Shown here: in pieces, positions 26,001 through 33,902 of the stretch
Layout of the letters: each line of letters begins with the position of its first letter
Numbering within the stretch: the stretch's first letter is position 1
IMG/VR virus record: IMGVR_UViG_3300005525_000034
Location: 1-64,000 of that record
DNA: 64,000 bases
Source: a virus
Direction: 5' to 3' (one strand)
Notes under the pieces: generated by a model
The model's database searches: none
Told to the model about the DNA's origin: nothing
The model's input: only the letters and a program-made list of their open reading frames with translations
Made by a program: the position numbers and the translations under genes

Positions 26001-26695
26001 GCATTCGGCACCACGTAGGCGTCATCGGCCTGGAGGCTGCCCGGGTCGTTGCCGGTGCCGATCAGCCGATCAGCGCTGGTGATCCGGCCGCCATTGGGCC
26101 GGTAGTAGACCGTGAAGCGGGCGTTATCGGTGTTGCCCAGCAGGTAGCTGCCGAGGGTGTTGTTGCCGATCGCGATGTTGGCCGGATCGATCTGGAGGTT
26201 CGGATCGCCCTCGCCGATCAGGAACATGGCGCGCAGCAGCTGCGACTTGTCGAGGGCCTGGATCTGGCTCCAGATCAGCGGCACGTTCACCCGCACGCCT
26301 CCGTAGAACTGCCCATCGATCAGTTCCCGCTTGGCGTAGACCAGGGGGATGAAGTCGCCGATGCGGGCCACTTCCTGCAGCGAGTCGAAGCCATTCCGCG
26401 GCACGAAACGGCGCACATCGCTGACGGTCTGGCCCTGGGTCTGGTTCTGCTGCAGCCGCGGAGGCTGCTGCTGCTTGGGCTTGAAGAAGCTGGCGACGAT
26501 CGTCAGGCCGACGCTGATCAAGGTGGCGACCAGCGAGATGGTGGCGAGGGTGGCCGGCTCATTCACCACCGCCGGGCGGGGCTGCGCCGCGGCCCGCCGT
26601 CGCACCTCCGCCTGGTAAAGGCGGAACTGATCCTCTGTCAGGCCGAGCAGATCGGCGATGTAGCGATCTGACGGCAGCAGGGGCAGTTCAGGCAT
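23084..26695 (-). CDS. Tail tip / central hub protein (lambda J-like)
   Basis: A 1203-residue protein. After a basic N-terminus, residues about 48-72 form a hydrophobic helix (ATISLVATLISVGLTIVASF). Next comes a Gln/Pro linker and a large beta-rich body, including the early segment RIGDFIPLVYAKRELIDGQF that is typical of tip-attachment proteins. It follows the K-like protein, giving the lambda order L-K-(I)-J when read leftward. It would form the baseplate hub and carry host-specificity determinants. The start ATG at 26695 overlaps the preceding gene by 8 bases. Confidence 0.8.
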   Translation of the reverse strand: MPELPLLPSDRYIADLLGLTEDQFRLYQAEVRRRAAAQPRPAVVNEPATLATISLVATLISVGLTIVASFFKPKQQQPPRLQQNQTQGQTVSDVRRFVPRNGFDSLQEVARIGDFIPLVYAKRELIDGQFYGGVRVNVPLIWSQIQALDKSQLLRAMFLIGEGDPNLQIDPANIAIGNNTLGSYLLGNTDNARFTVYYRPNGGRITSADRLIGTGNDPGSLQADDAYVVPNAAGDLAPDFCHAHRPTSQTQFGVYTLIGNGFGLRVNPTLRPGVNAQITVDVNGSKKNTKAEGRVVCEPDYVSLAQRKKFQARFSGRSGLILQNGDTWTYHLSNTTDAETTFSAGPDVSAWDTRIEVATNPFPDITDATVKGWLSMGPVLATSNQLSSLATLNTTAIELALALEDDGTYVIDYSIFFERGSKQIFTEHLVSVSKVTTAGSPPVVSFTYTNASAIITVSVNDRLDVHQERSGDVAAAVAGRQKTWDDALQVGELIKMGSALAIVTARSPSTIGFNSDADFEPVIPSQGNAIDVTLTVIRPGTAQTIPLADLQRDADDDPAFKVATDFPHLFRVAIATFATLRECRIVEICIRSSLGIRIAGLCNFRDTLTYNEIDDRACYDKEDNKIAPGDYLTVDLFNSGQMNSSEERYSFFRLRYREAGTQGPFIDLEPCLGVRGITQQNVFNDLRLVMPDVKRWEFQIEPLSGWEIRSGTATGDLELIDSSLTSERSVTAGAVTLQFRGAVSVSGPFIPAANRTSEGDSRFQLTSVQRGGRGEIGIGYANGNSYLDRWGKLAEAFIYEEVRTSAEGGPEHEVVNINEIIPNPVAPLYDRLAVLGFNVRSGPEFQQFGQLSVYVTQGLQATHLFPEVLLDAMTNPDYGRGDLITLEQIDVESFEAAATWCYERRLFFDGGAVGRVNIRQWGADVGAAHLLLFGESGGRFWLRPAWPGTVARPEPVEIRGIFTAGFIQEGTFSLQFFEPEDRRPIQVSVRYREERLSTSFDNPGLFPVEREVLVREASPFASETDPIESLDLSDYCTSRRHAIDAGKFVARMRRIPDHAVRFSTTHEALVAPLAPGDFIRVVMDVTHTQELRNGAVLGDGSLVSTQPLEDGAYSVLAWDGSSNSEPAITTLSVNAGGSRATPAGVIFTLVNSATQAFTYQIERITPPEDGGYSIEAVHMPTNDDGILLLAAGFDDETNWIILD

Positions 26696-27074
26696 TCCGG
26701 AGGCGCCGATAGTTCAGTGGCCGCATGCTGCTCAGCGGCACCCACACGACCCCAAGCGTAGCCCTCACCGTCAGAAGCCCATTGTCGACGACAACGGCGA
26801 TCGAGAAGTCTCCATCAGCCGGAAGGACCGTCATTGCGTATTGCTCTGGCCCCGATGTTTGCTCTGTGAGTGTGAACCAGTCGCGCTCGATTGCGGCCAT
26901 GTCCCGCTGTGCCAGCAGCTGATACCAACGGCGCTCCACCGGCGGCGGGTCCAGGCCGGCATCGCGCAGCACGCTGAGCACCAACCGGATGCAGTCGGTG
27001 CCGCGGCCCTGGCTGGGATCGCCCCCCAGCCGGTAGGGCATGCCGACGTAGCGCATCCAGGCTTTCGCGGTCAC
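26688..27074 (-). CDS. NlpC/P60-type tail assembly protein (lambda K-like), no histidine
   Basis: A 128-residue protein beginning with a GTG at 27074 that overlaps the upstream stop (GTGA). The N-terminal part AWMRYVGMPYRLGGDPSQGR followed by GTDCIRLV is the NlpC/P60 signature with its nucleophilic cysteine. The C-terminal region has DGDFSIAVVVDNG, where family members carry the catalytic histidine, but no histidine occurs anywhere in the protein. It may therefore be catalytically dead or use another base. The order relative to the tape measure, L-like and J-like genes matches lambda K. Confidence 0.7.
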   Translation of the reverse strand: MTAKAWMRYVGMPYRLGGDPSQGRGTDCIRLVLSVLRDAGLDPPPVERRWYQLLAQRDMAAIERDWFTLTEQTSGPEQYAMTVLPADGDFSIAVVVDNGLLTVRATLGVVWVPLSSMRPLNYRRLRNA

Positions 27075-27547
27075 GAGACCGACAGCGAGCCGGTGCTCGG
27101 CAGGCTGCCCACCAGATTGCTGCTGAGGGTCCGACGGGGGATCTGGGAGTCGACCGCGTCCAGGGGGGAGGTGAGGCGCAGAATCGCGGTCTCGTTGCCG
27201 ACGTTGACCTCGGGCCTGCTGCAGACCCAGGTCTCTCGGGTGATCTGGTACTGCTCCTCGAAGGTCTCCGGATCCAGCAGGACCATGCAGATTTCGCATA
27301 ACCACCGCTCGTTGCACGCCTCGACGAAGAGGTTGACGGCCAGAGCGTTGGCCGGGGCCACCACCGCCGAATCGCTGCGGTCGCCTCCCTTGGTGCCGGC
27401 GCCGGGGCTCACCGCGAAGGGCGCGAACAGGTAGGTGACGCCATCGCGCTGCCGCTGTTCACCGATCCAGAAGTTCTGGAAGTCTCGGCCGGCCACGTAC
27501 TCACCTCCGGAGCGGAAGCGGATGAAGTTGGCGAGTGCGACCGCCAT
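27071..27547 (-). CDS. Minor tail protein (lambda L-like)
   Basis: A 158-residue protein (MAVALANFIRFRSGGEYVAG) located between the tape measure and the K-like protein, as lambda L. It contains four cysteines (ACNERWLCEICMVLL and WVCSRPEV); lambda gpL binds an iron-sulfur cluster through cysteines, so a similar property is possible but not shown. The segment RPEVNVGNETAILRLTSPLD resembles related minor tail proteins. The start overlaps the tape-measure stop (TGATG). Confidence 0.7.
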   Translation of the reverse strand: MAVALANFIRFRSGGEYVAGRDFQNFWIGEQRQRDGVTYLFAPFAVSPGAGTKGGDRSDSAVVAPANALAVNLFVEACNERWLCEICMVLLDPETFEEQYQITRETWVCSRPEVNVGNETAILRLTSPLDAVDSQIPRRTLSSNLVGSLPSTGSLSVS

Positions 27548-30500
27548 CAGCCCATCCCCAGCGACTTGCGGACCTTGACGCTGTTGCGCATGTCCTTGAG
27601 GGTCATGGCCCGGCCCCGTTCTGCCGCATCGCGCAAACCCTGCTGGAACTGCTCAGCGGTCACGTACTCCACCCCGTTGATCACCCGGCTCTCGAAGCGC
27701 ACGTCCAGGGGCCTGGCCGGGGCCGCCATGGCGACGGACAGGGCCTGCGCGGCCTGCTGCTGCCGGGTCACCGTGGCGACGGCTGCAACGGCCTCACGGC
27801 TGGCCTCAAAGGCCGCAGCCGACGCCCCCCCGCCGGCGGAGCCGCCGCCCAGGGCGCTGCGGGCCTGAAGCAGCGCCTGAGTCCTGTCGTTCGGGATGAC
27901 GGTGCCGCTGGCGCCCGGCACGAAGAGTTCCATCCCCCGCTCACCGACCAGGTAGGCGCGGTTGCTGGTGACCGGGCCGCCCCGGGCCCGCTGGGGAATC
28001 CCCCAGTTCGGGCCCGCGATGCCGAGGCCGTTGGCCTGGTAGCCCTTGGCCGACATCCCCGTCAGTGCCTTTGACCCACCGAACAGGCTGGTGAGGCTGC
28101 CGATCGAGCCGAACACGCCGGCCAGGCCCATCAGCGTGTTGTAGGTGCCACCGCCAGACATCTGCTGCACGCCGCCGGTGGCCATGGCAACGCCGCCGAG
28201 CACGGCGCCCACGCGGCCCAGGCTCTGCATCAGCCCCTCGAAGCCGCCGGCCGTGCGGCCCGCGGTGGTGGCCACCACGTCGATCACCTGCCCGGCGTTG
28301 TCCATCGACTGCGCTAGGCCGGCGGCGCTGGGCACCAGGGCACCAGCAGCGGCCCCGGTCTCCTGGAAGGGCATTACGGCGAGGGGGACGGGTGCGCCGG
28401 TGCCGCTGCCCCCTGTCAGAGCGCTTGCGGCCTGCCCCAGGGCGGTGCCGGCCTGCTGCAGTGTGCTGCCGGCAGTGTTGAGGCTGGAGGCCGCGGCCTG
28501 CTGTTGGCTTGTTGCCTGCTCCTGGGCCAGCTTGCGGGCCTGCTCCTCCACGTCCACACCGCTGAAGGTGCGGAACAGGTTCTCGGTCAGCTGTTTCTCG
28601 ATCGGCGCCAGGGCTGCCTCCAGCAGGGCGCCGGTGAACCGTTCGGCCATCGTGCGCGTGATGCTCTCAGTCAGCCCCGCCAGGTCGAAGCCCTCGCTGC
28701 TGAACAACTGCCCCAGCAGGCCCCGGATCGTGTTGCCAAGGCTGCCGGCGGTGGCCTCCGTCAGCTGGCCCGCCAGGCGGCCGCGAGGGGTCTTGAGAAC
28801 CTCGGCGGTGAGCTGATCGCGGACGGCCTGGATCCGCAGCTCTTCCGTCTTGGCCCGCTGGCTGGTCGTCAGGGTTTCGGCCTGCAGAGACTGCGTCTGC
28901 ACCAGGTTGGGGATCAGCACGTTGTTCAGGCGCTCCAGAGCCTCCGTGGTGCGCTGAATCAGTGCCGCGTTGTCCCGGATGCTGTTGGCGTTGCTCTCGA
29001 TCGAGTTCTGAAGGCTGGCCGCCTGACCTGCAGCATCAAAGGCCGGAGCGGTGGTCGGCCCAAACCACTGTCCAGGAGAAGAGTTCTGAAGCTCGATAAC
29101 CGCTTGTCGGAGCTTTGCGGTATTCGCATACTGCAAGCCGATCCATTCTTGGCGCAGCCCGCGCATGCCTTGCTCAACGGATACACCCTGAACACGGTTA
29201 CGGGCCAATAGATAGCCAAGCCTTTCCTGTACTTCCGGGGTAAAGCGATCGCTCATGCTGACGCCCGTGGCGCCATAGCGGCCCTGCATAAGCCCCTGCA
29301 GGGTCGAACCAATGATCTGATACTTGCCGACCGCGTGCAGTTGCTGACTACGAGGCACACCAGGAGCCAGCTGACGCCGCTGAATCTCGGCAATCGTCAT
29401 GTTCACAAGGTTCGGATCAATCCCGCTTCCATGTGCGGTGTGTCCGTTATTGCTCCCTCCACGGTTGAACGCTCCGTAGTTCCCTCCGTAGCTTTCGTGG
29501 CTCCCGATCAGTCGGCTCAGCAGCGTGCCACCCACCCCGCCTCCGGGGGTGGCAGCTCCACCTGGCGTAGGGGGGAGGATCGGTGCCGGAGGGTAACCCC
29601 CGCCCACCCAGCTTCCGATCGCCGGACCCGCCTGCGCGTTCTGGATCACAGAGGCGCTGATCTGATCACGCTGCTTCTGCAGCTTCAGCTGCTCCCGCTG
29701 GGCCTCCAGCTCGATCTGCGAGTTCTTCGCGCGCAGACCCTCGATGTTCAGCCGCACCGCCGCCAGCTGCAGCTCGGTGCGTTCCCGTTCCTGCTGAACC
29801 TGCAGCTGCTTGCGCTGAAGCTCCTGCTCCTGCTGCAGCTGCCGCTGACGGGCCTCATAGACCTTGCGGGTGGCATCCGCTTCCGACACAAAGCCCTGCG
29901 CGCCGGCGGCCAGTGCTTCGATGCGGGCGCCGATCACCGCCTGGACGCTGGTCGGGCTGTCGGTCGCGTTCTGCTGCGCCTGGGCCACCTTCAGCTGGGC
30001 CTCGGCCTCCTGCACGGCAGCCGCGGCCTGGGCCTGCTGCAGCTCCAGCCTGGCGCGGTCAACCTTCTCCAGCTCGCGCGAATCCTCCAGTTTCCTCTCG
30101 AGTTTGCGCAGCTCGTTCTCTTGATCGCGGATCTCCTGTTTGCCCTTCTCGAGCCGCTTGTCGCGCTCCGCTGTGATTGCCTGCTCCTTCTGCTGCAGCT
30201 CCGCCAGCTGGGCCTGCTGCTCGCGGGTGGCGCCCGCCAGCTGCTCCTGAATGCCCAGCTGCTGCCCCTTGATGTCCAGCGTCCGGCCCTCGAGGGCGTT
30301 CGTCTGCTGGATCACCCCGACCATTTCGTTGCCGAGCTCAACGGTGCGGTCAACGATCTCCAGCTGCTGGTTCCTGAGCCGCAGCTCCGCCTGGGCCTCA
30401 CTCCGCTGCCGCGCCAGGGACTTGAACTCCGGGCTGCTGGCCCGGACCACCTGCATCCGGCTCGAGATGTCGGCGATGGCGGCCTGAGCCTTCTCCCGCT

Positions 30501-32610
30501 GGATCTGCAGCTCGAGGCGCTGGATGCGCAGCTGCTCCTGCTGCAGCTTCTGCTGCTTCAGCTGGATCTGCAGCTGGGTCTGCAGCATCTCCCGCTCGGT
30601 GCCCAGCAGGGCCCGCCGCTCCTGAATCCGCTGCTGCTCCTGCCGCAGCGCCAAGTCGTTGCGAGCTTCGTCTGCCGCCAGGCGGGCCTCCGGCGAAGCG
30701 GCCACCTGGATGGCGAAGTTGGCACGGTTGGTCTCGAGGCCGCGGCGGCTCTCGGCCAGCTCATTCATCGACTGCTGCAGGCCCTTCTGAGCACCCATGA
30801 GCCGCAGCGTCTGCTCGAGGCCCTGGATCTCGTTCTTGACCCGGTCCTGCACCAGCTGGCTCAGCTCCTTGGCTTCGTTCAGCCGGCGGGTGCTTCCCGT
30901 GCCGAGCCTCGCCTCGCGCTCCTGCAGCAGCTTCTTGGTGCTGTCAGACAGGTTCAGGGACCGCAGCTCGGGCTCTTTCGCTCCCCCCAACGAGGTCGCG
31001 AACTCGGACTCGATCACCGATTGCCGCTGCGCAATCTCCTGCGGCGTCATACCCCGGAGCTTGCCATCAAGCCACGCCACCCCCTTGGCCATTTCGACAA
31101 AGGGCCGCGCCACCGTGGCAGCGGCCCCCTCGGCCTTGGCAATCAGGTCGTCGAAGAACTTCAGGATCTTGTCGAAGAACGAGTCGATGCTGTCGACCGT
31201 CTGACCAGTCAGCACCCGAAGAAAAACACTGATCGGACGCAGCGCGGTCGAGGCAGCCGCAGCCACAAGCTCGAACACCTTGGCGATGACCTGCAGGATG
31301 CCGCCCAAGGCTTTGAAGACTGGCAGCAGGCCCAAGCCGATGAGATTCATCCCCACCGCGCCGACGTCCGCAACGATCTGCACCAGCGAGGCCACCATCG
31401 AGCCGAGAGACACCAGCCAGCCACCGATCTCGCCGAGCATGCGCAGCAGAGGCTCAATCGCTTCCGAGATGCCACGCATGGCGCCGGCAAAGCTGCCCTG
31501 CAGGCTGTCGAGACTGTCGAGGACCGCCTTCAGGCCCATGGCCAGTCCGCGCTCCAGCGCCTGCCCGCCCTCAGTGTTGATTGTCTGAAAAACGTCCTCG
31601 AAGTTGCTCTGAACGTTTGAGAGCGAAGCGCTCAGAACTTCCTGCCCCTGATACAGCTTCTCCAGCTTCTGCATCAGGTCTTCGTAGTATTTTCCCTCTT
31701 CCTTCAGCTGCGCAATCTTCTCCCTGGCGCCAGCGCCATAGAGCTTGTTTGCCAGCTGGTCGTACATCTGGACGTCGCCAGTGAGCAGGGAGCTCACCTC
31801 CGAGCGGTATTGATCGCCCGGAACCCCCAGCACATTGGTGGCCGCAGCCAGGCGGGTGCTGAGCTTGCGGATGTTGCCCAGGTTCTCCCCTTCTTTGCCC
31901 AGCGATGCGCTGTTCTGCAAGATGAGGTTGAAGCCCTCGTAGATCTCGGAAGCGGTGGCGCCCGAGATCTTGGCAACTTCCTTCTGAATCTCCTTGTACT
32001 CCTTGGTGATGACGCCCCGGACGGCGCGCATCTGGTTGGCGGTGCCCTCAATCGCCTTGCCGTCGGGCCCCAGGATCCCGAACGACTGCGATGTGAAGAT
32101 GCCCGCCTCGGCCACCTGCTGGTTGAAGCGGCCGGCCTCTTGCGACAGCTGCTTCAGCGGCGCCAGCACGCTGTTCACCGCGGCCGAGACGCCATAGAAG
32201 ATGGCCTGGAGGCCCTGGGCGGCCAGACCGATCTGGGCCAGGACAGGCAGGGCCCGGCCGGCGGCACCCATCGCCCCGCTCAGGGCGCCGGAGAAGCCCC
32301 CAAGCGCACCACCGGAAGCGCTGAGGCGCGACGACAGGTTGCTGAGGCTCTCTGCCAGGCCCTGGAACGCATTGCCGTCGCCCTGCAGGCCCTGGCCAAC
32401 GGCCGCCAGGATCTGATTGAGGCCGTTCAGCCGGTTCTGCAGCTGATCGATCTCGCGCGACGCCTGGCCGGTGTCGGCGTCGAACTTGACCGTGATGCCC
32501 TGCTTCTCAAGCTGGTCGGTGTAGCGCTTGAGGACCGCCAGCTCGCGATCCAGCGCGCTGCGATCCCCGTAGAGCCGCAGGAATGCTGAGCCGAGGCTGA
32601 TTCCTTCCAA
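27547..32610 (-). CDS. Tape measure protein with embedded muramidase-like domain
   Basis: A 1687-residue protein, the longest in the window, whose length would set the tail length. It holds very long Gln/Leu/Arg/Glu coiled coils (residues about 540-1000), hydrophobic segments (about 390-470) and a C-terminal AYLVGERGMELFVPGASGTV typical of tape measures. Residues about 1030-1130 form a lysozyme-like insert with SHESYGGNYGAFNRGG, then HAVGKYQIIGSTLQGLM. This is the muramidase type found in phage tails for peptidoglycan penetration; the glutamate of SHESYGG is the likely catalytic residue. The start is TTG at 32610. A 12-base element (GCCAGAATGGAG on this strand) lies 17 bases upstream. Confidence 0.93.
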   Translation of the reverse strand: MEGISLGSAFLRLYGDRSALDRELAVLKRYTDQLEKQGITVKFDADTGQASREIDQLQNRLNGLNQILAAVGQGLQGDGNAFQGLAESLSNLSSRLSASGGALGGFSGALSGAMGAAGRALPVLAQIGLAAQGLQAIFYGVSAAVNSVLAPLKQLSQEAGRFNQQVAEAGIFTSQSFGILGPDGKAIEGTANQMRAVRGVITKEYKEIQKEVAKISGATASEIYEGFNLILQNSASLGKEGENLGNIRKLSTRLAAATNVLGVPGDQYRSEVSSLLTGDVQMYDQLANKLYGAGAREKIAQLKEEGKYYEDLMQKLEKLYQGQEVLSASLSNVQSNFEDVFQTINTEGGQALERGLAMGLKAVLDSLDSLQGSFAGAMRGISEAIEPLLRMLGEIGGWLVSLGSMVASLVQIVADVGAVGMNLIGLGLLPVFKALGGILQVIAKVFELVAAAASTALRPISVFLRVLTGQTVDSIDSFFDKILKFFDDLIAKAEGAAATVARPFVEMAKGVAWLDGKLRGMTPQEIAQRQSVIESEFATSLGGAKEPELRSLNLSDSTKKLLQEREARLGTGSTRRLNEAKELSQLVQDRVKNEIQGLEQTLRLMGAQKGLQQSMNELAESRRGLETNRANFAIQVAASPEARLAADEARNDLALRQEQQRIQERRALLGTEREMLQTQLQIQLKQQKLQQEQLRIQRLELQIQREKAQAAIADISSRMQVVRASSPEFKSLARQRSEAQAELRLRNQQLEIVDRTVELGNEMVGVIQQTNALEGRTLDIKGQQLGIQEQLAGATREQQAQLAELQQKEQAITAERDKRLEKGKQEIRDQENELRKLERKLEDSRELEKVDRARLELQQAQAAAAVQEAEAQLKVAQAQQNATDSPTSVQAVIGARIEALAAGAQGFVSEADATRKVYEARQRQLQQEQELQRKQLQVQQERERTELQLAAVRLNIEGLRAKNSQIELEAQREQLKLQKQRDQISASVIQNAQAGPAIGSWVGGGYPPAPILPPTPGGAATPGGGVGGTLLSRLIGSHESYGGNYGAFNRGGSNNGHTAHGSGIDPNLVNMTIAEIQRRQLAPGVPRSQQLHAVGKYQIIGSTLQGLMQGRYGATGVSMSDRFTPEVQERLGYLLARNRVQGVSVEQGMRGLRQEWIGLQYANTAKLRQAVIELQNSSPGQWFGPTTAPAFDAAGQAASLQNSIESNANSIRDNAALIQRTTEALERLNNVLIPNLVQTQSLQAETLTTSQRAKTEELRIQAVRDQLTAEVLKTPRGRLAGQLTEATAGSLGNTIRGLLGQLFSSEGFDLAGLTESITRTMAERFTGALLEAALAPIEKQLTENLFRTFSGVDVEEQARKLAQEQATSQQQAAASSLNTAGSTLQQAGTALGQAASALTGGSGTGAPVPLAVMPFQETGAAAGALVPSAAGLAQSMDNAGQVIDVVATTAGRTAGGFEGLMQSLGRVGAVLGGVAMATGGVQQMSGGGTYNTLMGLAGVFGSIGSLTSLFGGSKALTGMSAKGYQANGLGIAGPNWGIPQRARGGPVTSNRAYLVGERGMELFVPGASGTVIPNDRTQALLQARSALGGGSAGGGASAAAFEASREAVAAVATVTRQQQAAQALSVAMAAPARPLDVRFESRVINGVEYVTAEQFQQGLRDAAERGRAMTLKDMRNSVKVRKSLGMG

Positions 32611-32626
32611 CGATCGTTCGCCTGTT

Positions 32627-32638
32627 CTCCATTCTGGC
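32627..32638 (-). promoter_or_regulatory. 12-base element upstream of the tape measure
   Basis: GCCAGAATGGAG on the minus strand, 17 bases before the TTG start. The identical 12-mer lies 19 bases before the GTG start of the giant polyvalent gene (52719-52730). It may be a promoter part or a translation element. Confidence 0.35.
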
Positions 32639-32644
32639 CGCGCC

Positions 32645-33603
32645 TCAATTCAGCACGTCTGCGCTCTTCAGGTCCTCCATCAGGAAGGCGATCACCGGCA
32701 TCGGCAATGCACGGGTCTGGATCAGCTGCCGCAGCGTCGCTGCTGCATCAGCCGCCAGCCGCGGCCGCCCGTCGGGGTTCTCCATCCGGTAGGGCAGCCA
32801 GTCCTCGAGGGTGGAGGTGGCCTTGCCCATGCTGGCCGCCACCTGCACGGTCATCCCCACCCGTGCCGTGGTGTAGGCCAGGGCGTTGGTCCGCTCGCGC
32901 TCCTGGCGCAGGATCATCTCCAGCACCTTGAAGATCTTGCGGCAGGGCTGCCGCCCGAACTGCGCCGCCTGGTAGCGGGGGTCGGAGAAACCGCTGCTGT
33001 TGATCGCGACGTAGATCTCGTTCAGGTCGACCGGTGGGGTCTTCAGGGCGGTGCGCAGCTGCGCGATCTGGGCGTCGACACTCAGCTGGCCGACGCCTTG
33101 GCCTTTCCCTTGCCGGCCGCGGCCGGTTCTTCGCCGGTCTGCTCCTGGCGGATGAAGGCCAGGATCTGCTGGCGGAACTTGCCGGGCAGTCGGCGGGTGG
33201 CGTCCAGATCCCAGTCATCCATCGGCTGCCAGCCGTCGGGGCCCTCGATCTCCGCGCGCGACAGGATGAACAGGTTGATCATCTGCGAGTCGATCACGCT
33301 CTGGATCGGCAGACTGCTGACCAGCATGAATGCCTCCTCGCTGAACTCCGCGATCCAGGGCGAGTCGGCGAAGGTGCCGCTCGTCAGCTTGTTGATCACC
33401 TCCTCGAAGGGCACCTCTCTGGCATCGCTGATCCGCTTGGCCAGGGTCATCATCGACAGCAGCGCCTGGGTCGATTGCCGCTGAGCCTGCTCCATCTCCT
33501 CGAGCTCGGCGCCCAGCAGATCGATGTAGCGACGAAAACGCAGCTTGCCGATCGTTTCGTAGTCGGTGGCAAAGGAATCAAACAGCAGTTCTTTGCTACT
33601 CAT
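32645..33603 (-). CDS. Tail assembly chaperone G-T fusion made by -1 frameshift
   Basis: The downstream frame 32645-33103 has no ATG, GTG or TTG start before 32926. It is open without a stop back to the heptamer at 33103-33109, inside the G-like gene. Slipping back one base there joins 167 residues of the G-like protein to 152 residues of the T frame (junction KGKGQGVGQ, then LSVDAQIAQLRTALKTPPVD). The T part contains KTPPVDLNEIYVAINSSGFS and FKVLEMILRQERERTNALAY. In lambda, gpG and gpGT are made this way, just before the tape measure gene, and coat the tape measure during tail assembly. The gene position is identical here. Confidence 0.8.
33082..33603 (-). CDS. Tail assembly chaperone (lambda G-like)
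   Basis: A 173-residue mostly helical protein starting MSSKELLFDSFATDYETIGK at ATG 33603. Upstream in-frame residues are Arg/Ser-rich and overlap the previous gene. It ends with a Lys/Ala-rich tail (GKGKAKASAS) that contains the slippery site. Unshifted translation gives this short product; about one base of slippage gives the G-T fusion. The stop TGA lies 19 bases beyond the heptamer. The start overlaps the upstream stop (ATGA). Confidence 0.8.
   Translation of the reverse strand: MSSKELLFDSFATDYETIGKLRFRRYIDLLGAELEEMEQAQRQSTQALLSMMTLAKRISDAREVPFEEVINKLTSGTFADSPWIAEFSEEAFMLVSSLPIQSVIDSQMINLFILSRAEIEGPDGWQPMDDWDLDATRRLPGKFRQQILAFIRQEQTGEEPAAAGKGKAKASAS
33103..33109 (-). other. Programmed -1 frameshift heptamer GGGAAAG
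   Basis: On the minus strand the zero-frame codons read AAG GGA AAG, giving the slippery heptamer G-GGA-AAG, identical to the lambda G-T site. The -1 frame continues to 32645 without a stop. Confidence 0.85.
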
Positions 33604-33848
33604 GTGAGTCTTTTGAGGGGGAGAACGCAGTCGTATCCTTTGTAGCGCTCCGGCTGAGCGATCACTTCTGTGGGAAGTTGCACCAGGTAGGCGACGCCGT
33701 CCATCGTTGGATCCTTGACGGTCAGCCATCCGTCTTCAACGAAGCCATCGACCACCAGCAGAGCCACCTGCAGTTCTGCCGTGTCGGCAGTGCAGTGGAT
33801 CAGGAACACCTGGCTGCGGTTGTCCTGTAGCAGGGCGTGAAAGTGCAT
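33600..33848 (-). CDS. Hypothetical protein between tail tube and chaperone genes
   Basis: An 82-residue protein (MHFHALLQDNRSQVFLIHCT) with alternating strands (LQVALLVVDGFVEDGWLTV). The ATG at 33848 begins directly after the T-tract of the terminator that follows the tail-tube gene, so its transcription depends on read-through. The stop overlaps the chaperone start (ATGA). The family is not recognised. Confidence 0.6.
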   Translation of the reverse strand: MHFHALLQDNRSQVFLIHCTADTAELQVALLVVDGFVEDGWLTVKDPTMDGVAYLVQLPTEVIAQPERYKGYDCVLPLKRLT

Positions 33849-33873
33849 GAAAAAGCCCCGGCGTCCCGGGGCT
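33849..33873 (-). terminator. Rho-independent terminator after the tail-tube gene
   Basis: On the minus strand an 8-bp stem AGCCCCGG (33873-33866) pairs with CCGGGGCT (33861-33854) around a 4-base loop. It ends in a run of five T residues (33854-33850, the first shared with the stem). It lies about 30 bases after the tail-tube stop and would reduce expression of the chaperone and tape measure relative to the abundant tube protein. Confidence 0.8.
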
Positions 33874-33902
33874 CCGTCCACCTCTCGTTCAGGCTAGGCG
33901 CC

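Noticed and set aside
25298-26671. 457-residue plus-strand open frame
   Set aside because: Antisense to the J-like tail hub gene, which is coherent and has neighbours in order.
29335-31620. 761-residue plus-strand open frame
   Set aside because: Antisense to the tape measure coiled coil. Leu/Gln/Arg repeats mirror the coiled-coil codons; no domain was seen.
32645-32926. Independent short gene with GTG start at 32926
   Set aside because: The frame is open and protein-like far upstream of this GTG to the GGGAAAG heptamer, so it is the T part of a frameshift product.
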